NCBI RefSeq assembly: GCF_039540575.1
Contig: NZ_BAABFC010000003.1
Location: 176,585-240,584, forward strand
DNA length: 64,000 bases
Direction: 5' to 3'
Origin: Pseudaeromonas paramecii
Lineage (GTDB): Bacteria > Pseudomonadota > Gammaproteobacteria > Enterobacterales > Aeromonadaceae
Shown: positions 31,397-39,846 of the stretch, piece after piece
How positions within the stretch are numbered: position 1 is the first letter of the stretch
Layout: each line of letters begins with the position of its first letter
The notes under the pieces: model-generated
Seen by the model: only the letters and a program-made list of their open reading frames with translations
Databases searched by the model: none
What the model was told of the DNA's origin: nothing
Program-made: the position numbers and the translations under genes

Positions 31397-32329
31397 ATGA
31401 TGACCTCACAGCCCCTGCGCATCGCCACCCGCAAGAGCCCCCTGGCCCTCTGGCAAGCCGAACACATACGCCATCGTCTCCAGCAGCTCCACCCCCAGCT
31501 GGCGGTGGAGCTGGTGCCCATGAGCACCCGCGGCGACAAGATACTGGACACGCCGCTGGCCAAGGTCGGCGGCAAGGGATTGTTCGTCAAGGAGCTGGAA
31601 ACCGCCCTGCTGGAAGGCCGCGCCGATCTGGCGGTGCACTCCATGAAGGACGTGCCGGTGGACTTCCCAGAGGGCCTGGGGCTGACGGTGATCTGCGCCG
31701 GGGAAGATCCCCGGGATGCCTTCGTCAGCCCCCGCTTCGCCAGCCTGGACGAACTGCCCCAGGGGGCCGTGGTGGGCACCTCCAGCCTGCGCCGCCAGTG
31801 CCAGCTGCGAGCCCGCCGGCCGGACCTGCAGGTGCGGGATCTGCGGGGCAACGTCAACACCCGGCTGGCCAAGCTGGACGCCGGCGAGTATGACGCCATC
31901 CTGCTGGCCGCCGCCGGTCTGCAACGGCTGGGCATGGCCCAGCGCATTCGCCAGGCACTGCCGGTGGAGCTCAGCCTGCCGGCCAACGGTCAGGGGGTGC
32001 TGGCCATCGAGTGCCGCCTGGCAGACAGCCAGACGCTCGCCCTGCTGGCCCCCCTGGATGATGCCGACAGCCGGGATCGGGTGTTGGCGGAACGGGCCAT
32101 GAACCGCGCCCTTCAGGGGGGCTGCCAGGTACCTATCGGCGCCCACGCCGTGGTGGCGGGCGACCAGCTCTGGCTGCGAGGCCTGGTGGGAAGCCCGGAC
32201 GGCCGCCTGCTGCTGCGTGACGAGATCCGCGGCCCGCGGCAACAGGCGGAGGCACTGGGCGAGACCCTGGCCCGTCGCCTGCTGGCCGCCGGCGCGGATC
32301 GCATTCTGGCCCAGGTGTACGGCGACTGA
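31397..32329 (+). CDS. hemC: Porphobilinogen deaminase (hydroxymethylbilane synthase)
   Basis: A 310-residue enzyme that joins four porphobilinogens into hydroxymethylbilane. Seen: RIATRKSPLALWQAEHI at the start, KVGGKGLFVKELE, HSMKDVP with the catalytic Asp85, LRRQCQLRARRPDL, RGNVNTRL and RALQGGCQVPIG with Cys243, which binds the dipyrromethane cofactor. The ATG at 31397 could be replaced by the next codon ATG. Its stop overlaps the hemD start (TGATG). First gene of hemCDXY. Confidence 0.97.
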   Translation: MMTSQPLRIATRKSPLALWQAEHIRHRLQQLHPQLAVELVPMSTRGDKILDTPLAKVGGKGLFVKELETALLEGRADLAVHSMKDVPVDFPEGLGLTVICAGEDPRDAFVSPRFASLDELPQGAVVGTSSLRRQCQLRARRPDLQVRDLRGNVNTRLAKLDAGEYDAILLAAAGLQRLGMAQRIRQALPVELSLPANGQGVLAIECRLADSQTLALLAPLDDADSRDRVLAERAMNRALQGGCQVPIGAHAVVAGDQLWLRGLVGSPDGRLLLRDEIRGPRQQAEALGETLARRLLAAGADRILAQVYGD

Positions 32330-33066
32330 TGACGCCCCTGGTCCTGCGCCCGCAACCCCAGGCCGACGCCCTGTGCCAGGCGTTGGCACAGGCGGGCCAT
32401 CACCCCGTCTGTTGCCCCCTGTTTGCCCTGACCCCGGGCCGCCAGCTGAGCCAGCTGCCCCAGGCCCTGGCCGAGGCGACACTGGTCATCGCCGTCAGCG
32501 CTCCGGCGGTGGAGCAGGCCCACCACTGGCTGCAAGCGCACGGGCTGAGCTGGCCGGCCAAACCGACCCTCGCCGTGGGCCCCGCCACCGCCGCCGCCTG
32601 GCAACAGGCCGGGATCCAGGCTCTGGCACCCGAGCAGGCGGACAGCGAAGGCCTGCTGGCCTTGCCGGCCCTGCAACCCCAGGCGGTGGCCGATCGGCCC
32701 GTGCTGATCCTGCGGGGTGACAGCGGTCGCGAGTTCCTGGCCCAGCAGCTGACGGCCCGCGGCGCCCGGGTGCGGTACTGCGAATGCTACCGCCGGGAGC
32801 CGCTGCCGCTGGATGGGCCCAGTCTCTGGCACAAATGGCGCTCATCCGGAGTGGACAGTGTTATCATCACCAGCGGCGATCTGTTTAACCGCTTGTGCCA
32901 GCTGCTGCCCGTCGAGGCCAAGCCCTGGCTTGAGCAATTGACCTATTATGTGCCCAGCACCCGGATCGGCGACTGGCTGGCCCAGGCCGGCCTGCATCAC
33001 ATCCAGCTGACCCGGGGGGCCGCCACCGCTGCCATCCTGGCGGCGCTGCCAACGAGGACCCCATGA
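32329..33066 (+). CDS. hemD: Uroporphyrinogen-III synthase
   Basis: A 245-residue two-domain protein with weak overall conservation, as usual for HemD. LVLRPQPQADALCQAL at the start, VSAPAVEQA, LAVGPATAAAW, LILRGDSGREFLAQQL and SVIITSGDLFNRLCQLL near residue 180 are the family landmarks. It closes hydroxymethylbilane with inversion of ring D. It overlaps hemC by one base and hemX by four, so the operon is tightly coupled. Confidence 0.93.
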   Translation: MTPLVLRPQPQADALCQALAQAGHHPVCCPLFALTPGRQLSQLPQALAEATLVIAVSAPAVEQAHHWLQAHGLSWPAKPTLAVGPATAAAWQQAGIQALAPEQADSEGLLALPALQPQAVADRPVLILRGDSGREFLAQQLTARGARVRYCECYRREPLPLDGPSLWHKWRSSGVDSVIITSGDLFNRLCQLLPVEAKPWLEQLTYYVPSTRIGDWLAQAGLHHIQLTRGAATAAILAALPTRTP

Positions 33067-34175
33067 TGACGGAACAAGCGACTCCTCCCGAGACCGACGC
33101 CAAGACCGAGCCCCAGGCCCAGGTCGAGCCGCCCAAGGTGGCCGCCGCGGCAACCCCGACGCCCAAGCCCGCCACACCACAGCGCAGCGGCCGCGCCCTG
33201 GCGGCCCTGGCCCTGCTGCTGGCCTTGGGCACCGCCGCCGGCGTCTACGGCTACGGCCGCTGGTTCAGCGACCAGCAGAGTGCCCAGCTGCAGCAGCTGC
33301 AGCTGCAACTCACCGAACTCAAGGCCCAGCAGAGCCCTCTGCTCAGCCAGCTCTCCCAGGCCGATGAGCGGCTGCGGGATCTGCAGCAGCAACTGCTCAA
33401 GGACAGCGACCGGCAGAACCAGCTGGAGCATCAGCTGCTGACCCTGAGCAGTCGCCGCCCCAACGACTGGCTGCTGGCGGAGGCCGACTACCTGGTGCGC
33501 ATGGCCGGCCGCAAGCTGTGGCTGGAACATGACGTCAACGCCGCCCTGCTGTTGTTGCACGAGGCCGATGGCCGTATCCGGGATCTCAACGACCCGGCCC
33601 TGCTGCCGGTGCGCAAGGCCTTTGCCGCCGATCAGGCCAGCCTGCAGGCCCTGCCCCAGCTGGATAAGGAAGGCCTGGTGTTGCGCCTCTCCGCCCTTAT
33701 CGACAACCTGGATCAGCTGCCAATCAAGGGCATGACCCCCAGCGCCCCCACCACAGCGGACGACACCCAGCTCAGCGACTCCCTGGCCGACTGGCGGGAC
33801 AACCTCTATAAGAGCTGGCGCAGCTTTGCCGACAACTTCATCAGCATCCGTCGGCTGGACAGCGACAGCGAGGCCCTGCTCTCTCCGGATCAGCGCTGGT
33901 ATCTGAAGGCCAACCTGCGCACCCAGCTGCTCAACGCCCAGCAGGCCGTCTACCGGGAGCAGAGCGCCGTCTACGAGGACAGCTTGCAGCGGGTCAGCCA
34001 GTGGCTGGAGCAATATTTCGATGGCGATGACAGCAGCACCCAGTTCATGCAGTCCGAACTGCAGAAGCTGCTGGCCGAGCCCCTGGCCCAGCACTACCCC
34101 GACAAGCTGGCCAGCCAGGCTCAGCTTGAAGATCTGGTGCAGCAACGGCTGCAAACCCTGATGAACCGGTCCTGA
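33063..34175 (+). CDS. hemX: HemX, membrane-anchored haem-operon protein
   Basis: A 370-residue protein with a cytoplasmic Pro/Ala/Lys-rich tail (about residues 1-42), one membrane helix (about 44-64, ALAALALLLALGTAAGVYGYG) and a long coiled coil (about 70-130, rich in Gln and Leu). The C-terminal domain with WLLAEADYLVRMAGRKLWLEHDVNAALLLL is the HemX signature. It is often annotated as uroporphyrinogen-III C-methyltransferase, but no methyltransferase motifs are visible. It probably scaffolds envelope-associated porphyrin steps with HemY. Confidence 0.92.
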   Translation: MMTEQATPPETDAKTEPQAQVEPPKVAAAATPTPKPATPQRSGRALAALALLLALGTAAGVYGYGRWFSDQQSAQLQQLQLQLTELKAQQSPLLSQLSQADERLRDLQQQLLKDSDRQNQLEHQLLTLSSRRPNDWLLAEADYLVRMAGRKLWLEHDVNAALLLLHEADGRIRDLNDPALLPVRKAFAADQASLQALPQLDKEGLVLRLSALIDNLDQLPIKGMTPSAPTTADDTQLSDSLADWRDNLYKSWRSFADNFISIRRLDSDSEALLSPDQRWYLKANLRTQLLNAQQAVYREQSAVYEDSLQRVSQWLEQYFDGDDSSTQFMQSELQKLLAEPLAQHYPDKLASQAQLEDLVQQRLQTLMNRS

Positions 34176-34186
34176 CAGGAGGCGCC

Positions 34187-35359
34187 ATGTTTCGAATCCT
34201 GCTACTGCTGTTGCTGCTGGCGGTCGCCCTGTTCGCCGGCCCCCATCTGGCGGGCAACCAGGGCTATGTGCAGATCATCTTCGGCCACTACAGCGTCGAG
34301 ATGACGGTGGTCAGTGCCACCCTGCTGGCGGTGCTGGGCTACTTCGGCCTGCTGCTGCTGGAATACCTGCTCACCCGGCTACTCTCTTTGGGCAGCCGCA
34401 CCCGCAACTGGTTCGGCCTGCGCCGCAGCAACAAGGCGCACCAGCGAACCCGCAAGGGGCACCTGGCCCTGGCCACCGGCGACTACCGGCAGGCCGAGCG
34501 CCTGATGGCCGCCAGCGCCGCCGACAGCGAATTCCCCCTGCTCAACTACCTGGGTGCCGCCCGGGCAGCGGATGCCCAAGGGCGTGACGAGGCGCGGGAT
34601 CGCTACCTGCAGCAGGCCCAGGCCCATCCTCAGGGCGCCTTGGCCGCCGGCCTGCTGGCCGCCCGTCTGGCCCTGCGCAACCGGCAACCGGAGCTGGCCA
34701 TCAGCCAGCTGACCCCGCTGCTGACCGAGCATGCCAAGCATCCACGCCTGCTGACCCTCTATCAGCGCGCCCTGCTGGCCGCCGGCCGCTGGCAGGAGCT
34801 GATCGAACTGCTGCCCCGCCTGCAGCAACTCAAGCTGCTGACCCCGGACGCCCTGAGTCAGTTACAGCACACGGCCTACCCGGCGCGCTTTGCCGAGCTG
34901 GCCGCAGAGGGCAGCGAGGCCCTGCTGAGTTACTGGCGCGCCCTGGCCAAGCCCCTGCGTCAGCAGGTGGCGCTGCGGGCCGCCTGCTGCCAGCAACTGA
35001 TCCGCTTGCAGGCCCACGGTGAGGCCGAAACCCTGCTGCGCGAAGGGCTCAAACAGCGTCGTGACCCGGCCCTGTTGGCCCTGTGTGGCCAGTTGCAGCT
35101 GCCGGACTACCAGCCCCTGCTGAACCTGCTGCAAGAGTACGGCCCGGATCAGGACAACGAGGCCGCCCTGCTCTCCGCCCAAGGTCAGCTCAACTTCCTG
35201 CTGCAGCGCTATCCCCTGGCCCAGCAGCTGCTGGAGAAGGCCGTGGCCCTGGCGCCGAACGCCCGGGACTACCGGCTGCTGGGTCAGCTGATGGAGCGCC
35301 AGCGGCTGTTCGAGAAGGCCAACCACTACTACCTCGCCGGTCTGCAACTGACCGCCTGA
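34187..35359 (+). CDS. hemY: HemY, TPR-containing membrane protein
   Basis: A 390-residue protein with two N-terminal membrane helices (about 3-20 and 40-62) and a C-terminal tetratricopeptide superhelix, with repeats such as GHLALATGDYRQAERLMAAS and the Gln/Leu-rich helices after residue 230. GHYSVEMTVVSATLLAV and RNWFGLRRSNKAHQRTRKG are family blocks. This is the gammaproteobacterial HemY, not protoporphyrinogen oxidase. It completes the hemCDXY operon, 11 bases after hemX with AGGAGG as ribosome site. Confidence 0.93.
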   Translation: MFRILLLLLLLAVALFAGPHLAGNQGYVQIIFGHYSVEMTVVSATLLAVLGYFGLLLLEYLLTRLLSLGSRTRNWFGLRRSNKAHQRTRKGHLALATGDYRQAERLMAASAADSEFPLLNYLGAARAADAQGRDEARDRYLQQAQAHPQGALAAGLLAARLALRNRQPELAISQLTPLLTEHAKHPRLLTLYQRALLAAGRWQELIELLPRLQQLKLLTPDALSQLQHTAYPARFAELAAEGSEALLSYWRALAKPLRQQVALRAACCQQLIRLQAHGEAETLLREGLKQRRDPALLALCGQLQLPDYQPLLNLLQEYGPDQDNEAALLSAQGQLNFLLQRYPLAQQLLEKAVALAPNARDYRLLGQLMERQRLFEKANHYYLAGLQLTA

Positions 35360-35365
35360 TCCCCC

Positions 35366-35388
35366 CGGCCACGCCGTGTGCGTGGCCG
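35366..35388 (+). terminator. GC-rich hairpin after hemY, weak terminator
   Basis: Arms CGGCCACGC (35366-35374) and GCGTGGCCG (35380-35388), five-base loop. There is no T run afterwards, so it may act by mRNA stabilisation or need Rho. Confidence 0.4.
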
Positions 35389-35401
35389 CCCCTCCCCCAA
35401 A

Positions 35402-35434
35402 GCACCAGTTAAGTGCAAAGCACCATTTAAGTGC
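35402..35434. promoter_or_regulatory. Two NtrC-like enhancer sites upstream of amtB
   Basis: GCAC-CAGTTAA-GTGC (35402-35416) and GCAC-CATTTAA-GTGC (35420-35434) both have the GCAC-N7-GTGC dyad of NtrC sites and are near-direct repeats with 18-bp spacing. They lie about 150-180 bp upstream of the predicted start of the sigma-54 promoter, a normal enhancer distance. Confidence 0.7.
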
Positions 35435-35557
35435 TTTACGTCTGCACGAAGACACGCCATCTTGCCCCATCAAGAGCCAATTTGGCGCACTCTTATTTCA
35501 TTTCAAATCATATGGTTATAGTAGAAAGCCCCAAATTGATTCGGGTTTGTCGCCATT

Positions 35558-35574
35558 TTGGCACGAGTTTTGTT
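35558..35574 (+). promoter_or_regulatory. Sigma-54 promoter of amtB
   Basis: TTGGCACGAGTTTTGTT carries the full TGGCACG block and TTG(T) at the right spacing; only the C of the -12 GC is replaced by T. The predicted start is near 35585, about 108 bases before the GTG start codon. Confidence 0.75.
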
Positions 35575-35692
35575 TCATTGGCTGCCAATTGCACTGGGAT
35601 TGCGCCCCAAGGGTGCACAAAGATGCACAGGTGGTGCAAACGAAGCCATCCCCCGGTGACACCGGCTCGACTTGAAATAAACGGAGGTTATA

Positions 35693-36910
35693 GTGGAAGA
35701 AACCAACAGTGCGGTGGCCAGTCTGGTGACGGGCTCCAACACCTTGTTCGTCCTGCTCGGCGCCATCATGGTGCTGGCGATGCACGCCGGCTTTGCCTTT
35801 CTGGAGCTGGGCACGGTACGGGCCAAGAACCAGGTCAACGCCCTGGTGAAGATACTCACCGACTTCGGGGTCTCCACCCTGGCCTACTTCTTCGTCGGCT
35901 ATCAGCTGGCCTATGGCGAAAACTTCCTGGGTAGCGCCCAGAGCCTGATGGCCGACAACGGCTATGCCCTGGTGAAGTTCTTCTTCCTGCTGACCTTCGC
36001 CGCCGCCATTCCGGCCATCGTCAGCGGCGGCATCGCCGAGCGGGCGCGCTTCTACCCCATGCTGATCTGCTCCGCCCTGATGGTGGGCCTGGTCTATCCC
36101 CTGTTTGAGGGCATCGCCTGGAACAATCACTTCGGTCTGCAAACCTGGCTGGAGGGCCACTATGGTGCCGCCTTCCACGACTTCGCCGGTTCCGTGGTGG
36201 TGCATGCGGTGGGCGGCTGGATCGGTCTCGTCGCCCTGCTGCTGCTGGGCACCCGTCGCGGTCGGGTGCGCAACGGCCAGATGCTCAGCTTCGCCCCGTC
36301 CAACATCCCCATGCTGGCCCTGGGCAGCTGGATCCTGATCGTCGGCTGGTTCGGCTTCAACGTCATGTCCGCCCAGAAGCTGGAGGGCATCAGCGGCCTG
36401 GTGGCGGTGAACTCCCTGATGGCCATGGTGGGCGGCACTGTGGTGGCCCTGGTGATGGGCAAGAACGACCCCGGCTTCATCCACAACGGCCCCCTGGCCG
36501 GTCTGGTGGCCGTGTGTGCCGGTTCCGATCTGATGCACCCGGTGGGCGCCCTGGTGGTGGGCGGCGTAGCCGCCGCCATCTTCATCCTGGTATTCACCTG
36601 GCTGCAGCGTAAGCCTAAGCTGGACGACGTGCTGGGTGTCTGGCCGCTGCACGGCCTGTGTGGCGCCTGGGGTGGCATCGCCGCCGGCATCTTCGGCAGT
36701 GAAGCCCTGGGTGGCCTGGGCGGTATCAGCCTGATGAGCCAGCTGATCGGCACCCTGTTAGGGGTGAGCATCGCCGTGGTGGGCGCCTTGATCGTCTACG
36801 GTCTGATGGCCAAGCTGGTGGGCCTGCGCCTGTCCCAGGAAGACGAACACCAGGGGGCGGATCTGGCCATCCACAAGATCAGCGCCACCGCCGGCGAGGT
36901 GCAGATCTAA
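35693..36910 (+). CDS. amtB: Ammonium transporter AmtB
   Basis: A 405-residue inner-membrane channel with eleven hydrophobic segments. Family features: LVTGSNTLFVLLGAIMVLAMHAGFAFLE at the start (no cleaved signal), VHAVGGWIGLVALLLLG with the first pore His, LGSWILIVGWFGFNVMSAQ and LHGLCGAWGGIAAGIFG with the second pore His. It conducts ammonium under nitrogen limitation. The start is GTG with ACGGAGG upstream. No glnK is adjacent, unlike the common glnK-amtB pair. Paired NtrC-like sites and a -24/-12 promoter precede it. Confidence 0.95.
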   Translation: MEETNSAVASLVTGSNTLFVLLGAIMVLAMHAGFAFLELGTVRAKNQVNALVKILTDFGVSTLAYFFVGYQLAYGENFLGSAQSLMADNGYALVKFFFLLTFAAAIPAIVSGGIAERARFYPMLICSALMVGLVYPLFEGIAWNNHFGLQTWLEGHYGAAFHDFAGSVVVHAVGGWIGLVALLLLGTRRGRVRNGQMLSFAPSNIPMLALGSWILIVGWFGFNVMSAQKLEGISGLVAVNSLMAMVGGTVVALVMGKNDPGFIHNGPLAGLVAVCAGSDLMHPVGALVVGGVAAAIFILVFTWLQRKPKLDDVLGVWPLHGLCGAWGGIAAGIFGSEALGGLGGISLMSQLIGTLLGVSIAVVGALIVYGLMAKLVGLRLSQEDEHQGADLAIHKISATAGEVQI

Positions 36911-36953
36911 GCGCAGATCTGACACGCAGATCTAAGCGACTCACAGATGAAAC

Positions 36954-36980
36954 AAGGCGCCTGGTTAGGCGCCTTTGTTA
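36954..36980. terminator. Bidirectional terminator between amtB and the oxidoreductase gene
   Basis: Arms AAGGCGCCT (36954-36962) and AGGCGCCTT (36967-36975), loop GGTT, then TGTTATT. The 3' end overlaps the stop codon of the convergent gene. Just before it, GCAGATCT occurs three times (36901, 36913 and 36926). Confidence 0.75.
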
Positions 36981-37892
36981 TTGGCTGGCGGTACCATAGG
37001 CCGCCTGGATCAGGGCGTCCAGCGGCCAGGCCTTGGCGGGGTTGAACAGGCCGCGGCCCAGCGCCTGGGGCAAGGGCGCGGGCTGAGCCAGCTGCTGGAG
37101 TATGGCCAGCAGACTGCGCCGGTTGGCCCGCAGCCAGCAATCCTCGGCACACCACTCGCCGTCGTTGAGCGGCCGCCCATCCAGCGTCAAGGGTGCGTAC
37201 TGCCAGGTCTCACCAGGCCGATAGTGACCGGCAAGCCGCAGCAGGCCGCCTTGGGTGTGCAACTCCAGCGTCTGATAGAGGCCCGGCGCCTCCGCCGGGC
37301 CGCAATAGAGCGCGGCGGGCACGCCACCCAGAGTGGCGGACAGGGCATGGGGGGAATGCACGGCGATGAGCCGTGGCTCCCCCAGCCGGTGGGCCAAAAA
37401 GGAGAGCGGGTGGCTCGCCACCTCCAGCCACCACTGGGCCGGGGTGAAGGTGAGCGGCAGCCGGTAGTGGCAAGCCAGCTTGATGCGATGGACGGGCCCC
37501 AGGGTCGACAGGGTGTGCGCCAGCAGGCGGGCGGAGTCGAGAAAGGCAAAGGCGTAGTTGACCCAGACGGGGTGGCGCCGTGCCGGCCAGTCCGCCGGCG
37601 AGCCGGTGAGCCCCAGCAGGGGCTTCTCACAGATGACGGGATAATCGACCAGCCGGGCCAGCCAGTCGCCGTGGCTGATGGCCGGGGTGGCCAGACTCAC
37701 CAGATCCGGCGCCAGCTCGGCAATCTCCTCGAAACGGGTCAGCGCATGGGGGATGCCCTGCTCCCGGGCGAGGCGGGCCACTGGCTCCTCCCGACGGCCC
37801 AGCAGACCCACCACCTCGATGCCGGCCTGGCGGTAGGCGCCGAGATGCACCAGTCCCCAGTTACCGCCGATGAGCAGGGCCCGGCGCATCAT
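36978..37892 (-). CDS. Gfo/Idh/MocA-type oxidoreductase-like protein
   Basis: A 304-residue protein whose N-terminus MMRRALLIGGNWGLVHLGAYRQAGIEVVGLLGRR forms a Rossmann-like nucleotide site (GGNWGLVHLGAY in place of the usual GxGxxG/A). DLVSLATPAISHGDW and PVICEKPLLGL match the EKP motif that contributes the catalytic Lys in Gfo/Idh/MocA dehydrogenases. The remainder is divergent. Substrate unknown. The ATGATG start overlaps the cupin gene stop, placing it third in an operon with aldo-keto reductase and cupin. Confidence 0.75.
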   Translation of the reverse strand: MMRRALLIGGNWGLVHLGAYRQAGIEVVGLLGRREEPVARLAREQGIPHALTRFEEIAELAPDLVSLATPAISHGDWLARLVDYPVICEKPLLGLTGSPADWPARRHPVWVNYAFAFLDSARLLAHTLSTLGPVHRIKLACHYRLPLTFTPAQWWLEVASHPLSFLAHRLGEPRLIAVHSPHALSATLGGVPAALYCGPAEAPGLYQTLELHTQGGLLRLAGHYRPGETWQYAPLTLDGRPLNDGEWCAEDCWLRANRRSLLAILQQLAQPAPLPQALGRGLFNPAKAWPLDALIQAAYGTASQ

Positions 37893-38377
37893 GCGGGCAC
37901 CCGCGCCAGCACGGCGATGAAGCGCGCCCCCTCGTCACCGGCCAGGGCGGCATGAGCCATGCCCGGCGACAACAGGTGCCTGTCCCCCGGCAGCAAGCGG
38001 AACGACGCCAGCTGGCCATCAGCCTCTTGCACCGACACCGTCAGGCTCCCCTCCAGCAGGTAGTAGATCTCCTCGCTGTCCGTGTGCCGGTGCCAGCCGA
38101 TGCTGGCCCCCGGCGGCAATCGGCTGTCGATCACCCCGTCGAGGGCCGAGCGCAGGCGCCCCTCCGCCGCCAGCCCCTGCTCGCAGGCCACCCAGATGCA
38201 GGGGTTCTCCCCCTGCCCCTGCTGCCAGCCGTCGGCGGCCGGATTGCCATGGGCGGGGCGATAGCAGACATGGGGCAGATCCTGCGCCCGGGTCACGGGC
38301 CCCACCTCGCCGGTCGGCCTTGGCCGGTCGTGGAATGCCGCGGCGTCGAGCCAGTGGATGTCCGGCTCAGGGCACAT
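37889..38377 (-). CDS. Cupin-domain protein
   Basis: A 162-residue single-domain cupin: GWHRHTDSEEIYYLLEGSLTV is motif 1 with HxH and Glu metal ligands, and LLPGDRHLLSPGMAHAALAG is motif 2 with its His. Before the barrel is an extension (1-60) with several Pro and an HVCYRPAHGNPAAD stretch. It may be a small-molecule dioxygenase, isomerase or binding protein. It overlaps the aldo-keto reductase gene by eleven bases and the oxidoreductase gene by four. Confidence 0.8.
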   Translation of the reverse strand: MCPEPDIHWLDAAAFHDRPRPTGEVGPVTRAQDLPHVCYRPAHGNPAADGWQQGQGENPCIWVACEQGLAAEGRLRSALDGVIDSRLPPGASIGWHRHTDSEEIYYLLEGSLTVSVQEADGQLASFRLLPGDRHLLSPGMAHAALAGDEGARFIAVLARVPA

Positions 38378-39266
38378 CGTAGCCCAGGGCCGCCTTGCGG
38401 ATACGGAACCACTGCTGGCGATCCAGCTGCAATCTGTCGGCCTGCAGGGCGCTGGCGATCCGCTCCCGCCGACCGGAGCCTATGATGGGCAGCGGCTGGC
38501 TGGGCAGCCGCATCACCCAGGCGTACACCACCTGCTCCAGGGTCTGGGCCCCCAGCTCCTGACGCACCCGCTCCAGCTCTTCGCGCAGGAAGTGGCAGGC
38601 CGGATCGGTCAGCAGGCGACCGCCGCCCAGGCAGGACCAGGCCATGGGCCGGATGCGCAGCTGCTGCAGCTGATCCAGGGTGCCGTCCAGGGTGGGCTCC
38701 TGGTGCAAGGGGGATATCTCCACCTGGTTGGTCACCAATGGGAAGGGCAGCCGGGATTGCAGCAGGGCGAACTGCCCGGGAGTGAAGTTGGAGACCCCGG
38801 CATGGCGGATCTTGCCCGCCTGGCGCAGGGCGATGAAGGCCTCGGCCACCTCGTCGGCGTCCATCAGGGGATCGGGTCTGTGGATCAGCAGCAGATCCAG
38901 ATAGTCGGTGCCCAAGCGCTGCAAGGAGCGCTCGGCGCTACTGATGATGTGCTCCCGGCTGGTGATGTAGTGGTTGAGCTGGTGGGCCGGATCCGCGGTC
39001 AGGGCGATACCGCACTTGCTGACGATCTCCAGCCGCTGGCGCAGCTCGGGGGCGAGCTTGAGCCCCTCACCGAAGGCCGCCTCGCACTGGTAGCCGCCGT
39101 AGATGTCGGCGTGATCCACAGTGGTGACCCCCAGATCCAGGTGATAGTGCAGCAGATCCCGCCGCTGGGCCGGGTTCAGCCCCCACTCCATCAGGCGCCA
39201 GTAGCCCATGATGAAACGGGAAAACTCTGGCCCTTCCGGGTGCAGCTTGATACGTGATACGGACAT
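38367..39266 (-). CDS. Aldo-keto reductase (YdhF-like)
   Basis: A 299-residue NADPH-dependent TIM-barrel reductase. The catalytic tetrad is visible as Asp and Tyr in VDHADIYGGYQCEAAFG, Lys in EIVSKCGI, and His in LDLLLIHRPDP. PIIGSGRRERIASALQA near the end is the cofactor-phosphate loop. The closest named relative is E. coli YdhF. It is first of the AKR-cupin-oxidoreductase operon, divergent from the XRE regulator with a 108-bp gap. Substrate is a carbonyl compound of unknown identity. Confidence 0.9.
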   Translation of the reverse strand: MSVSRIKLHPEGPEFSRFIMGYWRLMEWGLNPAQRRDLLHYHLDLGVTTVDHADIYGGYQCEAAFGEGLKLAPELRQRLEIVSKCGIALTADPAHQLNHYITSREHIISSAERSLQRLGTDYLDLLLIHRPDPLMDADEVAEAFIALRQAGKIRHAGVSNFTPGQFALLQSRLPFPLVTNQVEISPLHQEPTLDGTLDQLQQLRIRPMAWSCLGGGRLLTDPACHFLREELERVRQELGAQTLEQVVYAWVMRLPSQPLPIIGSGRRERIASALQADRLQLDRQQWFRIRKAALGYDVP

Positions 39267-39374
39267 GGTGTGCTCCTCGCAGTATGAGGCCTCATCTTGG
39301 CCAAGGCCTCTGGGTCAGGCAATAATAGCGGCTCACAAGATTCGCACTTTGGTACGACCCCTCAGGATTACGAA

Positions 39375-39782
39375 ATGAAAGGTTTTGCCGAGCGGCTGCA
39401 ACAATTGATGGACGAGGAAAGCGTCAGCGCCTTCGCCCGCAAGGTCGGCCTCTCCGAGTCCCTGATCCGCAAATACCTCAAGGGCGCCGAGCCGGGCTTT
39501 GCCAAGGCCAACCAGATCGCCCTCAGGGCCAACTGCTCCCTGGAGTGGCTGGCCACCGGTTGCGGCTACCTCTACCGCCGGGCCGAGGTGGTGGACCGGG
39601 AGGCCCTGGCCGCCGCCGACCGCCTCACCGCCGAGCACCTGGGCCGCACACCACTCTGGCAGGGGGAGGATCTCACCACCCTGCTGGCCTACTACCAGTT
39701 TCTGCGCAGCCACAAGAAGGAGGACGGCTTCTTCGATCTGGCCCTGGCCCGCCAGTTTGGCAAGCACCTGGACGAGGCCTGA
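39375..39782 (+). CDS. XRE/CI-like helix-turn-helix regulator
   Basis: A 135-residue DNA-binding protein. Residues about 3-65 form a lambda-repressor-like HTH: FAERLQQLMDEESVSAFARKVGLSESLIRKYLKGAEPGFAKANQIALRANCSLEWLATG. The C-terminal part has no visible peptidase or dimerisation motif of full CI repressors. The start at 39375 is set by family alignment to the HTH; in-frame upstream sequence from 39297 overlaps the divergent promoter. Probably controls the adjacent aldo-keto reductase operon and itself. Confidence 0.8.
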   Translation: MKGFAERLQQLMDEESVSAFARKVGLSESLIRKYLKGAEPGFAKANQIALRANCSLEWLATGCGYLYRRAEVVDREALAAADRLTAEHLGRTPLWQGEDLTTLLAYYQFLRSHKKEDGFFDLALARQFGKHLDEA

Positions 39783-39846
39783 CTGGCCAAGCAGTCCCCC
39801 CGGCTGGTTAAGGTAGGCCCCCACCAACACAGGAAGACAACGCATC

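Noticed and set aside
36901..36935. Three GCAGATCT words at the end of amtB as a regulatory repeat
   Set aside because: Short, overlapping the stop codon and terminator leader; most likely a local slippage duplication.
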